From the NCBI GenBank assembly GCA_040765295.1, contig JAXGSB010000001.1, positions 1 through 64,000 of the forward strand: DNA of 64,000 nucleotides, read 5' to 3'. Of the stretch, positions 32,724-42,323 are shown piece by piece. The DNA comes from Scatomorpha sp040765295. GTDB taxonomy: Bacteria; Bacillota; Clostridia; Oscillospirales; Oscillospiraceae. Made by a program: the position numbers and the translations under genes. Each line of letters opens with the position of its first letter. Within the stretch, counting starts at the first letter, position 1. The notes beneath the pieces are model-generated. The model made no database searches, had not been told where the DNA came from, and was given only the letters and a program-made list of their open reading frames with translations.

Positions 32724-33370
32724 GAGTCTTTCTCCCTGATCATTCCTGCGACAGTATAGGCTACCCACTCGGCAATATTGACCGCGTGGTCTCCGATGCG
32801 CTCGAAGTACTTGGCTATCATAAGCAAGTCGAGAGCAAAGCTTCCCTCCGAGGGGTTGTCGGCTATCATGTTAATAAGGTTGTTTTTTACCGTTTCAAAG
32901 TAATCGTCCACAACATCGTCATAGGCTATCACCGCTTCGGCGAGATCTATGTCGCGCTTGACATAGGCATCAACGCTCTCCGTTACCATCTTTATGGTGG
33001 CCTCGGCCATTTTGCGTATGTTGTAGTGTTCCTCGGCCGTGCGGCCGCCCAAATAGACGACTATCTCGGCTATATCTTCGGCCTGATCCCCTATACGTTC
33101 CATGTCGGTCACCATTTTATAGGCTGCCGTTATCTGTCTGAGGTCGCTTGCCACAGGCTGCTGCTGCATTAAGATTCTGGTGCAGAGCCCCTCAATCAGC
33201 CGCTCTTTTTCGTCTATTCTCAAGTCCAGCGGCGCTACTTTTGCCGCTATTTCGATATCACCTTCGCTGAGAGCCGTAGCGGCAAGCGCTATGGCCTCTT
33301 CGCAGAGAGCTCCCATTTCTATCATTTCATTATTGAGTTCGGAGAGCTGATCATCCAGCTGTCTTCTCAT
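32720..33370 (-). CDS. phoU: PhoU phosphate signalling protein
   Basis: 216 residues. Two tandem PhoU three-helix bundles: residues about 1-105 with QQPVASDLRQITAAYKMVTDMERIGDQAEDI broken by known metal-site patterns (ERIGDQAED) and about 110-216 with the matching YFERIGDHAVNIAEW. Links PstB to PhoR and represses the regulon in high phosphate. The pstB stop overlaps its start. Confidence 0.95.
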   Translation of the reverse strand: MRRQLDDQLSELNNEMIEMGALCEEAIALAATALSEGDIEIAAKVAPLDLRIDEKERLIEGLCTRILMQQQPVASDLRQITAAYKMVTDMERIGDQAEDIAEIVVYLGGRTAEEHYNIRKMAEATIKMVTESVDAYVKRDIDLAEAVIAYDDVVDDYFETVKNNLINMIADNPSEGSFALDLLMIAKYFERIGDHAVNIAEWVAYTVAGMIREKDS

Positions 33371-34122
33371 TATCCAAACCTCCCTGTGATGTATTCCTCT
33401 GTGCGCTTATCGACAGGCTTGGAGAAGATTTCGGTTGTATCTCCAGCCTCTATAAGGTCGCCCAAGAGGAAGAAGGCCGTTTTGTCCGAAATTCTGACTG
33501 CCTGCTGCATATTGTGAGTTACTATAACAATAGTGTACTTCTCTTTGAGCGAAATAGCAAGTTCTTCTATTTTTGCAGTAGAAATCGGGTCGAGCGCGCT
33601 GGTCGGCTCGTCCATAAGCAAAACTTGGGGCTGAACAGCCAGCGCTCTGGCTATGCAAAGACGTTGCTGCTGACCGCCGGAGAGGCCGAGGGCGTTCTTT
33701 TTCAGCCTGTCTTTTACCTCGTCCCATATCGCCGCATCCTTGAGGGAGCGTTCAACTATCTCGTCCAGCTTCACCCTTGCAGTTTCGCCGTGGGTGCGCG
33801 GCCCGTATGCCACATTGTCATAAATGCTCATAGGGAAGGGGTTCGGTTTTTGGAACACCATGCCTATGTCGCGGCGGAGCGTATTCACGTTCACGCCCGG
33901 AGCATAGATGTCCTCACCTCTGTAACACACCTCACCCGTGATTTTTACATTGGGGATAAGGTCGTTCATGCGGTTAAGTGTTTTTAAAAAGGTGGACTTA
34001 CCGCAGCCCGAGGGGCCTATTAGAGCCGTGATGGCGTTATTTTCTATTTCAAGGCTTACATCTTTGAGCGCCTGTGTACTGCCGTACCAAAGACAGAGAT
34101 CCTTTGTGCTTATTATACTCAT
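33370..34122 (-). CDS. pstB: PstB phosphate importer ATPase
   Basis: 250 residues. Walker A GPSGCGKST, Q-loop VFQKPNPFPMSIYDNVAYG (the PstB signature), signature LSGGQQQR, Walker B LLMDEPTSALDP and VTHNMQQA. Normal length for PstB. Powers PstC-PstA. Nine bases separate it from pstA. Confidence 0.97.
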   Translation of the reverse strand: MSIISTKDLCLWYGSTQALKDVSLEIENNAITALIGPSGCGKSTFLKTLNRMNDLIPNVKITGEVCYRGEDIYAPGVNVNTLRRDIGMVFQKPNPFPMSIYDNVAYGPRTHGETARVKLDEIVERSLKDAAIWDEVKDRLKKNALGLSGGQQQRLCIARALAVQPQVLLMDEPTSALDPISTAKIEELAISLKEKYTIVIVTHNMQQAVRISDKTAFFLLGDLIEAGDTTEIFSKPVDKRTEEYITGRFG

Positions 34123-34130
34123 ATCTAATT

Positions 34131-34982
34131 CTACCTCTTCAGCTTTTTCCCGACAACCGCAACCGAGAAATTAATTAAAATCGTGAGCAGCATAAGTATA
34201 GCCGCTATAGCAAAGGCAACGTCGAATTCTCCCTGCTCCTTGGCGTAGACATAGAGAGCAACCGTGAGCGTTGCGCCAGCACTTTTGAGACCCTTGAAAA
34301 ATCCGTTTATCGCGTGGGCGAAACCCGCTGTGAAGAGAAGAGCTGCCGATTCGCCGACAATTCTGCCCACAGTGAGTATGCAGCCCGTGGCTATACCGTC
34401 GACACAGCTGGGGAGCACAACCGTCCTTATCACTCGCCATTTTCCCGCTCCCAAGGCGAAAGCACCCTCGCGGTAGCTTTGCGGAACTGTTTTAAGACTT
34501 TCCTGCGTGGTCCTCATTATCGTCGGAAGATTCATGATGACAAGAGTGAGGGCTCCCGCCAAAATCGAGGTTTGAAGACCCCAGAATCCACAGAAAAAAA
34601 GCATCCCGACAAGACCGTAGATTATTGAGGGTATGCCTGAAAGTGTTTCGGCGGCATACTCTATTATTGAAACAATCCTTTTATTGCTCGCATATTCATT
34701 CAGATAAACAGCGGCGCCCACTCCCAAGGGAAGAACAAAAAAGAGCGTAGCAATTATGATATACAGAGTGTTCAATATGTTCGGCAATATGCCTATGTTT
34801 TCTTCGAGATAGCTGGGAGCAGTGGAAAGAAGATTCCATGTGACATGGGGAAGCCCCTTTACGAGGACATAGACCACTATGGCGATTAAGATTGCCGCCG
34901 TTATAAAGATCGACAGCCACATGAGAGCCGTCATAAATCCGGCATAGAATCTGCGTTTGGGACTTAGTTCTGATTTCAGCAT
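34131..34982 (-). CDS. pstA: PstA phosphate importer permease
   Basis: 283 residues with six membrane helices, the EAA-type loop YREGAFALGAGKWRVIRTVVLPS and GIATGCILTVGRIVGESAALL. Follows pstC after one base. Forms the membrane channel with PstC. Confidence 0.95.
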   Translation of the reverse strand: MLKSELSPKRRFYAGFMTALMWLSIFITAAILIAIVVYVLVKGLPHVTWNLLSTAPSYLEENIGILPNILNTLYIIIATLFFVLPLGVGAAVYLNEYASNKRIVSIIEYAAETLSGIPSIIYGLVGMLFFCGFWGLQTSILAGALTLVIMNLPTIMRTTQESLKTVPQSYREGAFALGAGKWRVIRTVVLPSCVDGIATGCILTVGRIVGESAALLFTAGFAHAINGFFKGLKSAGATLTVALYVYAKEQGEFDVAFAIAAILMLLTILINFSVAVVGKKLKR

Positions 34983-34983
34983 A

Positions 34984-35850
34984 CTATCCCTCCTTTTTTC
35001 CCCTGAGGAAGAGGTTTAATGATGCATTTATAAGCATGATAAAAAGATATAAAACCAAGGCAATGGAAAACAGCGCTCTGCGCTGCAAGCCTGAGGAATA
35101 GGCCATCTCGCTCGCAACTGCGGTGGTGAGAAAACGTACGCTCGCAAAAAGCGAAGGCATGTTTGCAACGTTTCCCGAAACCATCATGACCGCCATCGCC
35201 TCTCCTATAGCTCTGCCGACTCCGAGGATGACGGCCGTGGCGATTCCGCTTTTTGCCGCCGGAACCGAAACTCTGAAGCAGGTCTCGATTTTTGTGGCGC
35301 CGAGGGCCAGTGACGCTTCCTCATACTCGGCAGGCACCGCTTCCAAGGCGGTTATCGAAACCTTTATAATCGAGGGCAGTATCATTATGGTTAGAACAAC
35401 AATTGCGGAAAGAAGTCCGGCCCCGTCGGGAACGTTAAAGATTTTCCGCACAAGCGGAACCAGTACCATCATACCGACAAGACCATAGACAACCGAGGGT
35501 ATGCCCGCCAGCAGGCTCACCGCCTCTTCCATTATCCTCTTAAACTTGGGCGGCGCAAGTTTTGCCAGATAGACCGCCGCAAAGAAGCCTATGGGCACAC
35601 CGAGAATCACGGCTCCGCCCGTGCCGTAGATGCTGCTTAGAATAAACGGCAGAATACCGAAACTCGGTTCTGCTGCCGTGGACGCCCACTTTGTGCCGAA
35701 AAGAAACTTCACGAGCCCAATCTCGCGGATTGCGGGTAAGCCCGATATTATCAAATAGACCGTAATAAGAAGAACGCAGCCCACAGTCACCAGCCCGAGT
35801 ATCAGAAAAATCCCATGTATTATTTTTTCAATTACTTCCTTATTTTTCAT
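34984..35850 (-). CDS. pstC: PstC phosphate importer permease
   Basis: 288 residues, about six helices, EAA loop YEEASLALGATKIETCFRVSVPAA, GVGRAIGEAMAVMMVSGN. Partner of PstA. Preceded by the hairpin at 35880-35902 that separates it from pstS. Confidence 0.95.
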   Translation of the reverse strand: MKNKEVIEKIIHGIFLILGLVTVGCVLLITVYLIISGLPAIREIGLVKFLFGTKWASTAAEPSFGILPFILSSIYGTGGAVILGVPIGFFAAVYLAKLAPPKFKRIMEEAVSLLAGIPSVVYGLVGMMVLVPLVRKIFNVPDGAGLLSAIVVLTIMILPSIIKVSITALEAVPAEYEEASLALGATKIETCFRVSVPAAKSGIATAVILGVGRAIGEAMAVMMVSGNVANMPSLFASVRFLTTAVASEMAYSSGLQRRALFSIALVLYLFIMLINASLNLFLRGKKEG

Positions 35851-35879
35851 TCATATACCCAAACCTAAAAATGGCTCCC

Positions 35880-35902
35880 GGGCGGCTTTTTCCGAGCCGC
35901 CC
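35880..35902 (-). terminator. Intercistronic hairpin between pstS and pstC
   Basis: GGGCGGCT (35880-35887) and AGCCGCCC (35895-35902). On the minus strand it is followed by ATTTTTAGG. It probably acts as a leaky terminator that makes pstS more abundant than the downstream genes. Confidence 0.6.
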
Positions 35903-35933
35903 AAGGAGCTCTCCTGCTTTTATCTATCCTGCA

Positions 35934-36800
35934 TTAAGCGGCGGGAACTACGCCAGCCTTCTTGAATATTTCAGCAACATCGCCGGATGTGATGTAGTCA
36001 AAGAATGCCTGCGCAACTTCGCTGAGTTCCTTGCCCTCTACTGTGACGAGGACGAAGGGACGCTGAACCTTGTAGCTGCCGTCTTTGACTGTGTCGTCAC
36101 TGGGAACAACTCCGTCGACCTTGAGGGCCTTGACAGTGTCCTTAACAGAGGCGAGGGATGCATATCCAATGGCGTCGGGGTTTCCTGCAACAGTGGTGAT
36201 GACGTCGCCTGTGGAGGTGAGTTCCTGCCTGTAGGCGCACTTGTCCTTGGTGCCTGTTATAGACTCGAATCCGTCTCTCGTTCCCGAGCCCGCCTCGCGG
36301 CCGATTACAACTATCTCAGCGTCTGCGCCGCCGACTTCCTTCCAGTTTTTAATCTCGCCTGTGTAGATACCGGCTATCTGCTCCAAGCTCAGATCTTCAA
36401 CCTTGTTGTCGGGGCTGACTATAATTGCGATGCCGTCAAGCGCCAGAACGGTTCCCTTGAGACCGTCTTTCTTCTCTTCGTCCTTTAAGGCTCTGCTTGA
36501 AAGACCGATGTCGCAGCGGCCTTCCTTAACTGCCGTGATGCCCGAGCCGGAGCCTGTGGGGTTATAGGTGAAAGTTACGCCCTTGTTGAGGTTCATAAAG
36601 GACTCGCCGAGAGCTCCGATGAGCTTCTCCATCGAGGTCGAGCCGTCGGTCGCAACAGTGCCGCTGAGCTCCTTGGGCTCTTCTGCGGGCTTTTCAGCTG
36701 CGGGCTCTGCGGGTTTCTCTGCGGGCTTCTCTGCGCCGCAGGCCGAAAGCATACCGAGAGCAAGCAAAAATACCAAAATAATGCTTAGTGTTTTTTTCAT
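35934..36800 (-). CDS. pstS: PstS phosphate-binding lipoprotein
   Basis: 288 residues. Lipoprotein signal MKKTLSIILVFLLALGMLSAC (lipobox LSAC, Cys about 21), then a Glu/Pro/Ala-rich tether (residues 24-44) and the PstS fold: DGSTSMEKLIGALGESF, TYNPTGSGSGITAV, IGLSSRALK, IGREAGSGTRDGFE. It binds phosphate outside the membrane for PstCAB. First gene of the operon. Confidence 0.95.
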   Translation of the reverse strand: MKKTLSIILVFLLALGMLSACGAEKPAEKPAEPAAEKPAEEPKELSGTVATDGSTSMEKLIGALGESFMNLNKGVTFTYNPTGSGSGITAVKEGRCDIGLSSRALKDEEKKDGLKGTVLALDGIAIIVSPDNKVEDLSLEQIAGIYTGEIKNWKEVGGADAEIVVIGREAGSGTRDGFESITGTKDKCAYRQELTSTGDVITTVAGNPDAIGYASLASVKDTVKALKVDGVVPSDDTVKDGSYKVQRPFVLVTVEGKELSEVAQAFFDYITSGDVAEIFKKAGVVPAA

Positions 36801-36857
36801 TTCGTTTATCTCTCCTTCAGATTTTTTCTTATTTTGCAGACTCTAACTGCAGATTCG

Positions 36858-36919
36858 ATTATATAGGCGCTATGTAAAGTCAAAAAGGGGGCGTTTGTAA
36901 AATCCTTGTAAGGTTTTTT
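36858..36919 (-). promoter_or_regulatory. pstS promoter with Pho-box-like repeats
   Basis: TATAAT on the minus strand at 36863-36858. Three TGTAA half-sites (plus-strand view) at 36873, 36896 and 36907; the last two are spaced 11 bases, the spacing of PhoB/PhoP direct repeats. PhoB binding is inferred. Confidence 0.55.
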
Positions 36920-36988
36920 ACAGCTCGAAAGGTGTATGAGTTTGCATTCTGCCAAGTACTCCTTTATGCAAAGGGCAAAGTCTCGCCC

Positions 36989-37017
36989 TTGCGTGCGGGG
37001 TGTAAAACTGCTATAAT
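36989..37017 (+). promoter_or_regulatory. Promoter of the glycosidase operon
   Basis: TTGCGT (36989-36994), 17-base spacer, TATAAT (37012-37017), 69 bases before the GH1 start. Confidence 0.55.
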
Positions 37018-37085
37018 TTTTGTGACTTTGCGGCCGATTCCTCGGCCCGCTCCGACTTACTACATACATATTTGGAGTGATACAT

Positions 37086-38348
37086 ATGAAAACATTTTTA
37101 TTCCCCGAGGGCTTCGAACTGGGCGTTGCTTCCGCCGCCACTCAGGTGGACGGAGACTGCAAAAACAGCAACTGGTATGACTGGTATTTAAACGGACACA
37201 TAAAAGACTCATCCGACCCCGACATTGCGACCCGTCACCGCGAATTTCTCGAGGAAGACACTGCTCTCATGGCCTCGATGGGAATTCGCCACTACCGTTT
37301 CGGACTCGAGTGGGCCAGGATAGAGCCCGAGGAAGGCGTTTTCTCGGATGAAGAGTTTGAGAAAGTGCGTGAAGAACTGGAGCTTCTGCGCAAAAACAAT
37401 ATATCGGTGCTGCTCACCATACACCATTTTTCAAATCCCCTTTGGTTTGAGAAGAGCGGCGGCTTTTTAAGGCGCGACTGCGTAGATATATTCCTCAGGC
37501 TCTGTGAAAAGGTAGTCGAAAATCTCGGAGACCTTGTGAGCGAATATATAACGATAAACGAGCCCAATGTCTACGCCGTCAACGGCTATATGACCGGAGT
37601 TTTCCCTCCGGGTGAAACCTGTCTTGTAAAAACTCTGCGAATTATCGAAAACATGGGAAAGTGTCACAGAGAGGCCTATAAGCTCATACACCACAAGCGC
37701 TATCAGATGGGCTGCTTTGACACCAAGGTGAGTTTTGCCCATCACATGCGGAGCTTCGCCCCCCTCGACGAGAAAAACCCCCTGCACCGTCTTGCCGCCC
37801 GAGTCTCGGAACACTACTTCCAGACACAGCTTCAAAAATCCTATCTCTTAGGGACCGGACGCGACTGGGGCTGCTTTGCCGATTTTCTGGCGCTCAACTA
37901 CTATTCCCGCACGGCCTCCAGCGGTCTGGCCGACGGCGTTTTCCCGGGTACACCTATAAACGACCTCGGCTGGGAGATATACCCCGAGGGCATAGTCGAG
38001 TGCGCAAGGAAACTTCACGAGCTTTGCCCCGAGCTCCCCATATACATAACCGAAAACGGCACGGCCGACAACAACGACCTCTTCAGGCGGCGCTATTTAT
38101 ATGAACACATAAAGGCGCTTTGCTTTAGCTCGCTGCCCGTTACGCGCTACTATCACTGGTGCTTTGTGGACAACTTCGAGTGGTGCGAGGGTTTTTCGGC
38201 GCGCTTCGGCCTTGTTTGGCTCGATACCGAAACAATGGAGCGCAAAATCAAGAAGAGCGGCGAGTTTTTCACACAAATGATAGCCGAAAAGGGCGTCACC
38301 GAGGAAATGGCCGAGGCCGCCTTGGGAGAGGAGTATCGTGTTGGATAA
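37086..38348 (+). CDS. Glycoside hydrolase family 1 beta-glycosidase
   Basis: 420 residues from ATG 37086 (GGAGTG upstream). Family-1 marks: GVASAATQVDGD near the N-terminus, HYRFGLEWARIEP, LTIHHFSNPLWF, acid/base Glu in TINEPNVYAVNG, nucleophile Glu in IYITENGTADNN, and HWCFVDNFEWCEGFSARFGL near the end. It cleaves beta-glucosides or beta-galactosides in the cytosol; no phosphate-binding signature is claimed, so a 6-phospho substrate is unlikely but not excluded. A little shorter than the usual 450-480. First gene of the operon. Confidence 0.92.
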   Translation: MKTFLFPEGFELGVASAATQVDGDCKNSNWYDWYLNGHIKDSSDPDIATRHREFLEEDTALMASMGIRHYRFGLEWARIEPEEGVFSDEEFEKVREELELLRKNNISVLLTIHHFSNPLWFEKSGGFLRRDCVDIFLRLCEKVVENLGDLVSEYITINEPNVYAVNGYMTGVFPPGETCLVKTLRIIENMGKCHREAYKLIHHKRYQMGCFDTKVSFAHHMRSFAPLDEKNPLHRLAARVSEHYFQTQLQKSYLLGTGRDWGCFADFLALNYYSRTASSGLADGVFPGTPINDLGWEIYPEGIVECARKLHELCPELPIYITENGTADNNDLFRRRYLYEHIKALCFSSLPVTRYYHWCFVDNFEWCEGFSARFGLVWLDTETMERKIKKSGEFFTQMIAEKGVTEEMAEAALGEEYRVG

Positions 38349-39954
38349 TAAGTGGTGGAAAGAGCGTATTATATATCAGATATACCCTATGAGCTTTTAC
38401 GATACGAACGGCGACGGAATAGGCGACCTTCCCGGCATTATTGAGAGACTGCCCTACTTAAAATCGCTCGGCATCGGGGCGCTTTGGCTCTCTCCGCCCT
38501 ATCCCTCTCCAAACAGAGATAACGGCTACGACATAAGCGACTACTGCGATATTCACGAAAACTACGGCAGCTTAGATGACATGGACGAGCTTATTAAAAA
38601 GGCGGAAGAGCTGGACATAAAAATAATCCTCGACCTTGTCATTAACCACACATCCGACCGGCACGAGTGGTTCCAAAAAAGCCGCCGAAGAATAGAGCCC
38701 TACACCGACTACTATATCTGGCACCCGGGCAAGGACGGAAAAAAGCCCTCGAACTGGGGCAGCTTTTTCGGCGAGGACTGCTGGGAGTTCGACGATCTTC
38801 GCGGAGAATACTATCTCCACCTCTTTGCCAAGGAGCAGCCGGACTTAAACTATAAAAACGAAGCCGTTATAAACGCCGTTCAGGATGTGATGCGCTTTTG
38901 GCTTAATAGAGGCGTTGCGGGTTTTCGCTGCGATGTCATAAACATTCTGTATAAAAACACCCTTGAAGACGGAAAATGGAAGCCCGCGCTCACCGGAAGC
39001 GAGCACTACATCTCGACCAAGGGAGTTCACAAACTCTTAAACCGTTTTAACCGCGAGGTGTTTACGCCTTATAATTGCTACACCGTGGGCGAAACGGTCT
39101 TTGTAACGCCCGAGATGGCAAACGACCTCGTCGCCCCCGAGAGGGCCGAGCTCGACACGGTTTTCTCCTTCGAGCATATGGAAACCGACTGCTTCTTTGT
39201 AAAGTGGTTCCTCCGTCCCTTTTCTCCCGACCGCTTTTTCAAGACGCTCACAAAGTGGCAAAACGCCTTGGACTGGAACACTCTTTACTTCGAAAACCAC
39301 GACCAGCCCCGCAGCGTTTCCCGCTTCGGCGACGACAAGCGCTATCACGCCGAGAGCGCAAAGGCTCTTGCCACCCTGCTTCTCTCTCTTAGAGGCACAC
39401 CCTTTATATTCCAAGGGCAGGAGATAGGCATGACGAACTTCGATTTTGAGAACATGGACAAGGTCAGAGATATAGAATCGCACAACATTTGGAAATTGAG
39501 CGGTAAGCTCCGCTTTCCCAAAAAACTGCGCTGGGAAATGATAAGGCTTAAAAGCCGCGATAACGCAAGAACTCCAATGCAGTGGAGCGTATCGGAAAAC
39601 GGCGGCTTCACTAGCGGCGAACCTTGGATTTCGGTAAACAGCAATTTTAAGGAAATCAATGTAGAAAATCAGAAGGACGATAAAAAATCAGTTTTGACAT
39701 ACTATAAAAAGCTAATCGCCATAAGAAACGAGAGTCCTGTTTTAAAGAGCGGAAGCTTTGCCGAGCTCTACAGAAGCGGCGGAGTCTACGCCTTTTTGCG
39801 CGAGTATGAGGGCGAGCGTCTCATAACGGCAATAAATCTGACGAATAAGATTAAAAACGCTCCCGTTTCGGGCGAAGCGCTTATCTCGAACTACGAAAAG
39901 AGCTACATATACGGGAAATTATATCCGTATGAGGCCGCCATAATAAGGGGGTAG
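38338..39954 (+). CDS. GH13 alpha-glucosidase (oligo-1,6-glucosidase type)
   Basis: 538 residues, GTG start 38338 overlapping the GH1 stop by 11 bases. Family-13 motifs: IIYQIYPMSFYDTNGDGIGD, DLVINHTSD (region I), FRCDVI with nucleophile Asp near 199, GETVFVTPE with acid/base Glu near 251, and FENHDQPR with Asp near 322. The QPxF-type calcium/loop motif reads FFGEDCWEFDD and the length fits cytosolic alpha-1,6/1,4-glucosidases. It would split the glucose-containing products of raffinose, isomaltose or sucrose breakdown. Confidence 0.92.
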   Translation: MLDNKWWKERIIYQIYPMSFYDTNGDGIGDLPGIIERLPYLKSLGIGALWLSPPYPSPNRDNGYDISDYCDIHENYGSLDDMDELIKKAEELDIKIILDLVINHTSDRHEWFQKSRRRIEPYTDYYIWHPGKDGKKPSNWGSFFGEDCWEFDDLRGEYYLHLFAKEQPDLNYKNEAVINAVQDVMRFWLNRGVAGFRCDVINILYKNTLEDGKWKPALTGSEHYISTKGVHKLLNRFNREVFTPYNCYTVGETVFVTPEMANDLVAPERAELDTVFSFEHMETDCFFVKWFLRPFSPDRFFKTLTKWQNALDWNTLYFENHDQPRSVSRFGDDKRYHAESAKALATLLLSLRGTPFIFQGQEIGMTNFDFENMDKVRDIESHNIWKLSGKLRFPKKLRWEMIRLKSRDNARTPMQWSVSENGGFTSGEPWISVNSNFKEINVENQKDDKKSVLTYYKKLIAIRNESPVLKSGSFAELYRSGGVYAFLREYEGERLITAINLTNKIKNAPVSGEALISNYEKSYIYGKLYPYEAAIIRG

Positions 39955-39958
39955 AGCT

Positions 39959-42322
39959 TTGGAGAGCATTAAAAGCAAAGACAGAGTCTTTCTTCTAAAC
40001 ACACAAAAAAGCTCCTATATGCTCATGGTAAATGAGTACGGGCATATAGAGCAGCTTCACTACGGCAGGCCCGTGCAGCTCGAAGACTATGAGGCACTTC
40101 GATATAAGCGCACCATGCCCTACGGCTCACAGGTGATGTACACGCCGGAGGATCAAATTTATTGCCTCGACAATGTGCCCCTAAACTGGTCGGGTATAGG
40201 CAAGGGCGATTTCAGAATCCCCCCTGCCGAGCTCATAATGCCCGACGGCTCTTTCACCTACGACTTTTTATATGAAAGTTTTGAAATTTTGCCGGGAACT
40301 TATTCGGCAAAAGGGCTTCCCTGCGCCTATGCCGAGAACGAGAATGAGGCGCAAACGCTGGTATTGCACTTAAAAGAAAAAGTTTATGCTATTCGCCTGA
40401 GGCTTATATACACCGTTTTTTATAAAACGAATGTCATAACAAGAAGAGCTGAAATTGAAAACGGCGAAAGTAAGCCCCTCAATATACGCCGCATGATGAG
40501 CATGCTCATAGATTTACCGAACCGCGATTTTAAGATGGTCACCTTCGACGGCGACTGGATAAGAGAGGCAAACCGCTCCGACAGAAAGCTGATGCCCGGC
40601 TGCTTTGTGAACGAGAGCAGCACCGGAGCATCCTCAAACCGCCACAACCCCGGGGTTTTACTTGCCTCCGAAAACACAAGCGAAGACTTCGGCGAGGCTT
40701 ACGGCTTCAATCTCATATACAGCGGAAACCACTACACGGCGGCCGAACTCTGCCCCCGCGGCATGGTTCGCGTTATATCGGGAATTAACCCACTTTGTTT
40801 TTCGTGGACACTGGAAAAAGGCGGGATTTTCGAAACGCCCGAGGCTGTTTTGACATATTCCGCCGAGGGCTTCAACGGCATGAGCCGCAATTTCCACGAT
40901 TTTATAAACGCCCACATTGTCTCGGGCGAGTGGAAGGGAAAAGAGCGGCCTGTTCTCATAAACAACTGGGAATCGAATTTTTTTGATTTCTCCCGCCGCA
41001 GTCTTTTGCGTCTGGCGCGGCGGGCAAAAGAGCTGGGCGTCGAACTCTTTGTTCTCGACGATGGCTGGTTCGGGGCCCGAAACAACGACAAGGCGGGTCT
41101 CGGCGACTACGACGTAAACTTGAAAAAACTCCCCGGCGGCATAAGTTCGCTCGCAAAAGAAATTACATCAATGGGCCTTATGTTCGGGCTTTGGTTCGAG
41201 CCCGAGTGCGTGAACGAAGACAGCGAGCTCTACCGAGCGCACCCCGAGTATGCCGTGCGGCACCCTAACCGCCCTCACAGTCTCGGACGAAATCAGCTGG
41301 TACTGAACCTCACAATGCCCGAAGTGCGAGACTACATAGTCGAAAACGTCGGAAAAGTTCTCGACAGCGCGGAGATCTCCTATGTGAAATGGGATATGAA
41401 CCGCCACATGAGCGATATGTACACCGAAACTTGCCCTATGGGAGAGTTTTTCCACCGCTACACACTCGGCCTCTACGAGGTCTTGGAACGCATCTTCCGC
41501 CCGCGGCCGCAGATACTGCTCGAGAGCTGTTCCTCGGGAGGAAACCGCTTCGACCTCGGTATGCTGCGCTATTCCCCGCAGATATGGGCCTCGGACAATA
41601 CCGACCCGATAGAACGCCTGCGTATACAAAAGGGACTTTCCTATCTCTATCCCCAGTCTGCAATGGGCGCTCATGTTTCACAGTCCCCCCATATGCAGAC
41701 TCTGCGAAGCACCCCGCTTTCAACCCGCTTTAATGTTGCCTGCTTCGGGGCTTTCGGCTATGAGCTCGACTTGGACGAGCTCTCCTACATCGAAAAGAAG
41801 CAGGTCAAAGAGCAGATAGCTTTTTATAAAGAGCACAGAAAAACTTTGCAATTCGGCGATTTTTACCGCTACGACTCATTGCCGCCCAACAGGGACGCTT
41901 TTTCCGCTTCGGAAAAAGACGGCTCGGGCGCTGTTTTAAGCCTTGTTCAAACACAGGTGATAGCGGCACCCGAGAACGAACTCGTTAAAGTCAAAGGGCT
42001 CTTGCCGAATCTGCGCTACAAGCTTAAGGCGGTTTCGCAAAAGGTAGGCATCTCCCGCTTCGGCGGACTTTTGAAGCATGTTTTCCCCATCGCTCTGCGC
42101 GCCGACGGATTTGTTCTCCGCACGGCAAACAGGGTTTACGCGCTCACCGACGGGCCTTTAGAGCTGATCGCTACGGGCTCTGCGCTTAAAAGCGGCGTGC
42201 CTATAAACAATCAGTTTATAGGCACCGGATACCACAAAGATCTTCGCCTTTGGGGCGATTTCGGCTCACAAATATATACAGTAATGCCCCTCAATACTTA
42301 TTCGGGGCACAGGGAGGCTTAA
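39959..42322 (+). CDS. GH36 alpha-galactosidase
   Basis: 787 residues, TTG start 39959 with AAGGGGG 8 bases before it. The GH36 catalytic pair is visible: nucleophile Asp in KWDMNRHMSD (about residue 478) and acid/base Asp in ESCSSGGNRFD (about residue 531). Also FVLDDGWFGARNNDKAGLGD and LWFEPECVN. N-terminal beta-sandwich (about 1-320) and C-terminal domain are both present. Releases galactose from melibiose or raffinose. Fits with the GPH transporter just downstream. Confidence 0.94.
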   Translation: MESIKSKDRVFLLNTQKSSYMLMVNEYGHIEQLHYGRPVQLEDYEALRYKRTMPYGSQVMYTPEDQIYCLDNVPLNWSGIGKGDFRIPPAELIMPDGSFTYDFLYESFEILPGTYSAKGLPCAYAENENEAQTLVLHLKEKVYAIRLRLIYTVFYKTNVITRRAEIENGESKPLNIRRMMSMLIDLPNRDFKMVTFDGDWIREANRSDRKLMPGCFVNESSTGASSNRHNPGVLLASENTSEDFGEAYGFNLIYSGNHYTAAELCPRGMVRVISGINPLCFSWTLEKGGIFETPEAVLTYSAEGFNGMSRNFHDFINAHIVSGEWKGKERPVLINNWESNFFDFSRRSLLRLARRAKELGVELFVLDDGWFGARNNDKAGLGDYDVNLKKLPGGISSLAKEITSMGLMFGLWFEPECVNEDSELYRAHPEYAVRHPNRPHSLGRNQLVLNLTMPEVRDYIVENVGKVLDSAEISYVKWDMNRHMSDMYTETCPMGEFFHRYTLGLYEVLERIFRPRPQILLESCSSGGNRFDLGMLRYSPQIWASDNTDPIERLRIQKGLSYLYPQSAMGAHVSQSPHMQTLRSTPLSTRFNVACFGAFGYELDLDELSYIEKKQVKEQIAFYKEHRKTLQFGDFYRYDSLPPNRDAFSASEKDGSGAVLSLVQTQVIAAPENELVKVKGLLPNLRYKLKAVSQKVGISRFGGLLKHVFPIALRADGFVLRTANRVYALTDGPLELIATGSALKSGVPINNQFIGTGYHKDLRLWGDFGSQIYTVMPLNTYSGHREA

Positions 42323-42323
42323 T

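Noticed and set aside
35871..36488. A 205-codon plus-strand frame
   Set aside because: Antisense to pstS; no ribosome-binding site and no recognisable domain.
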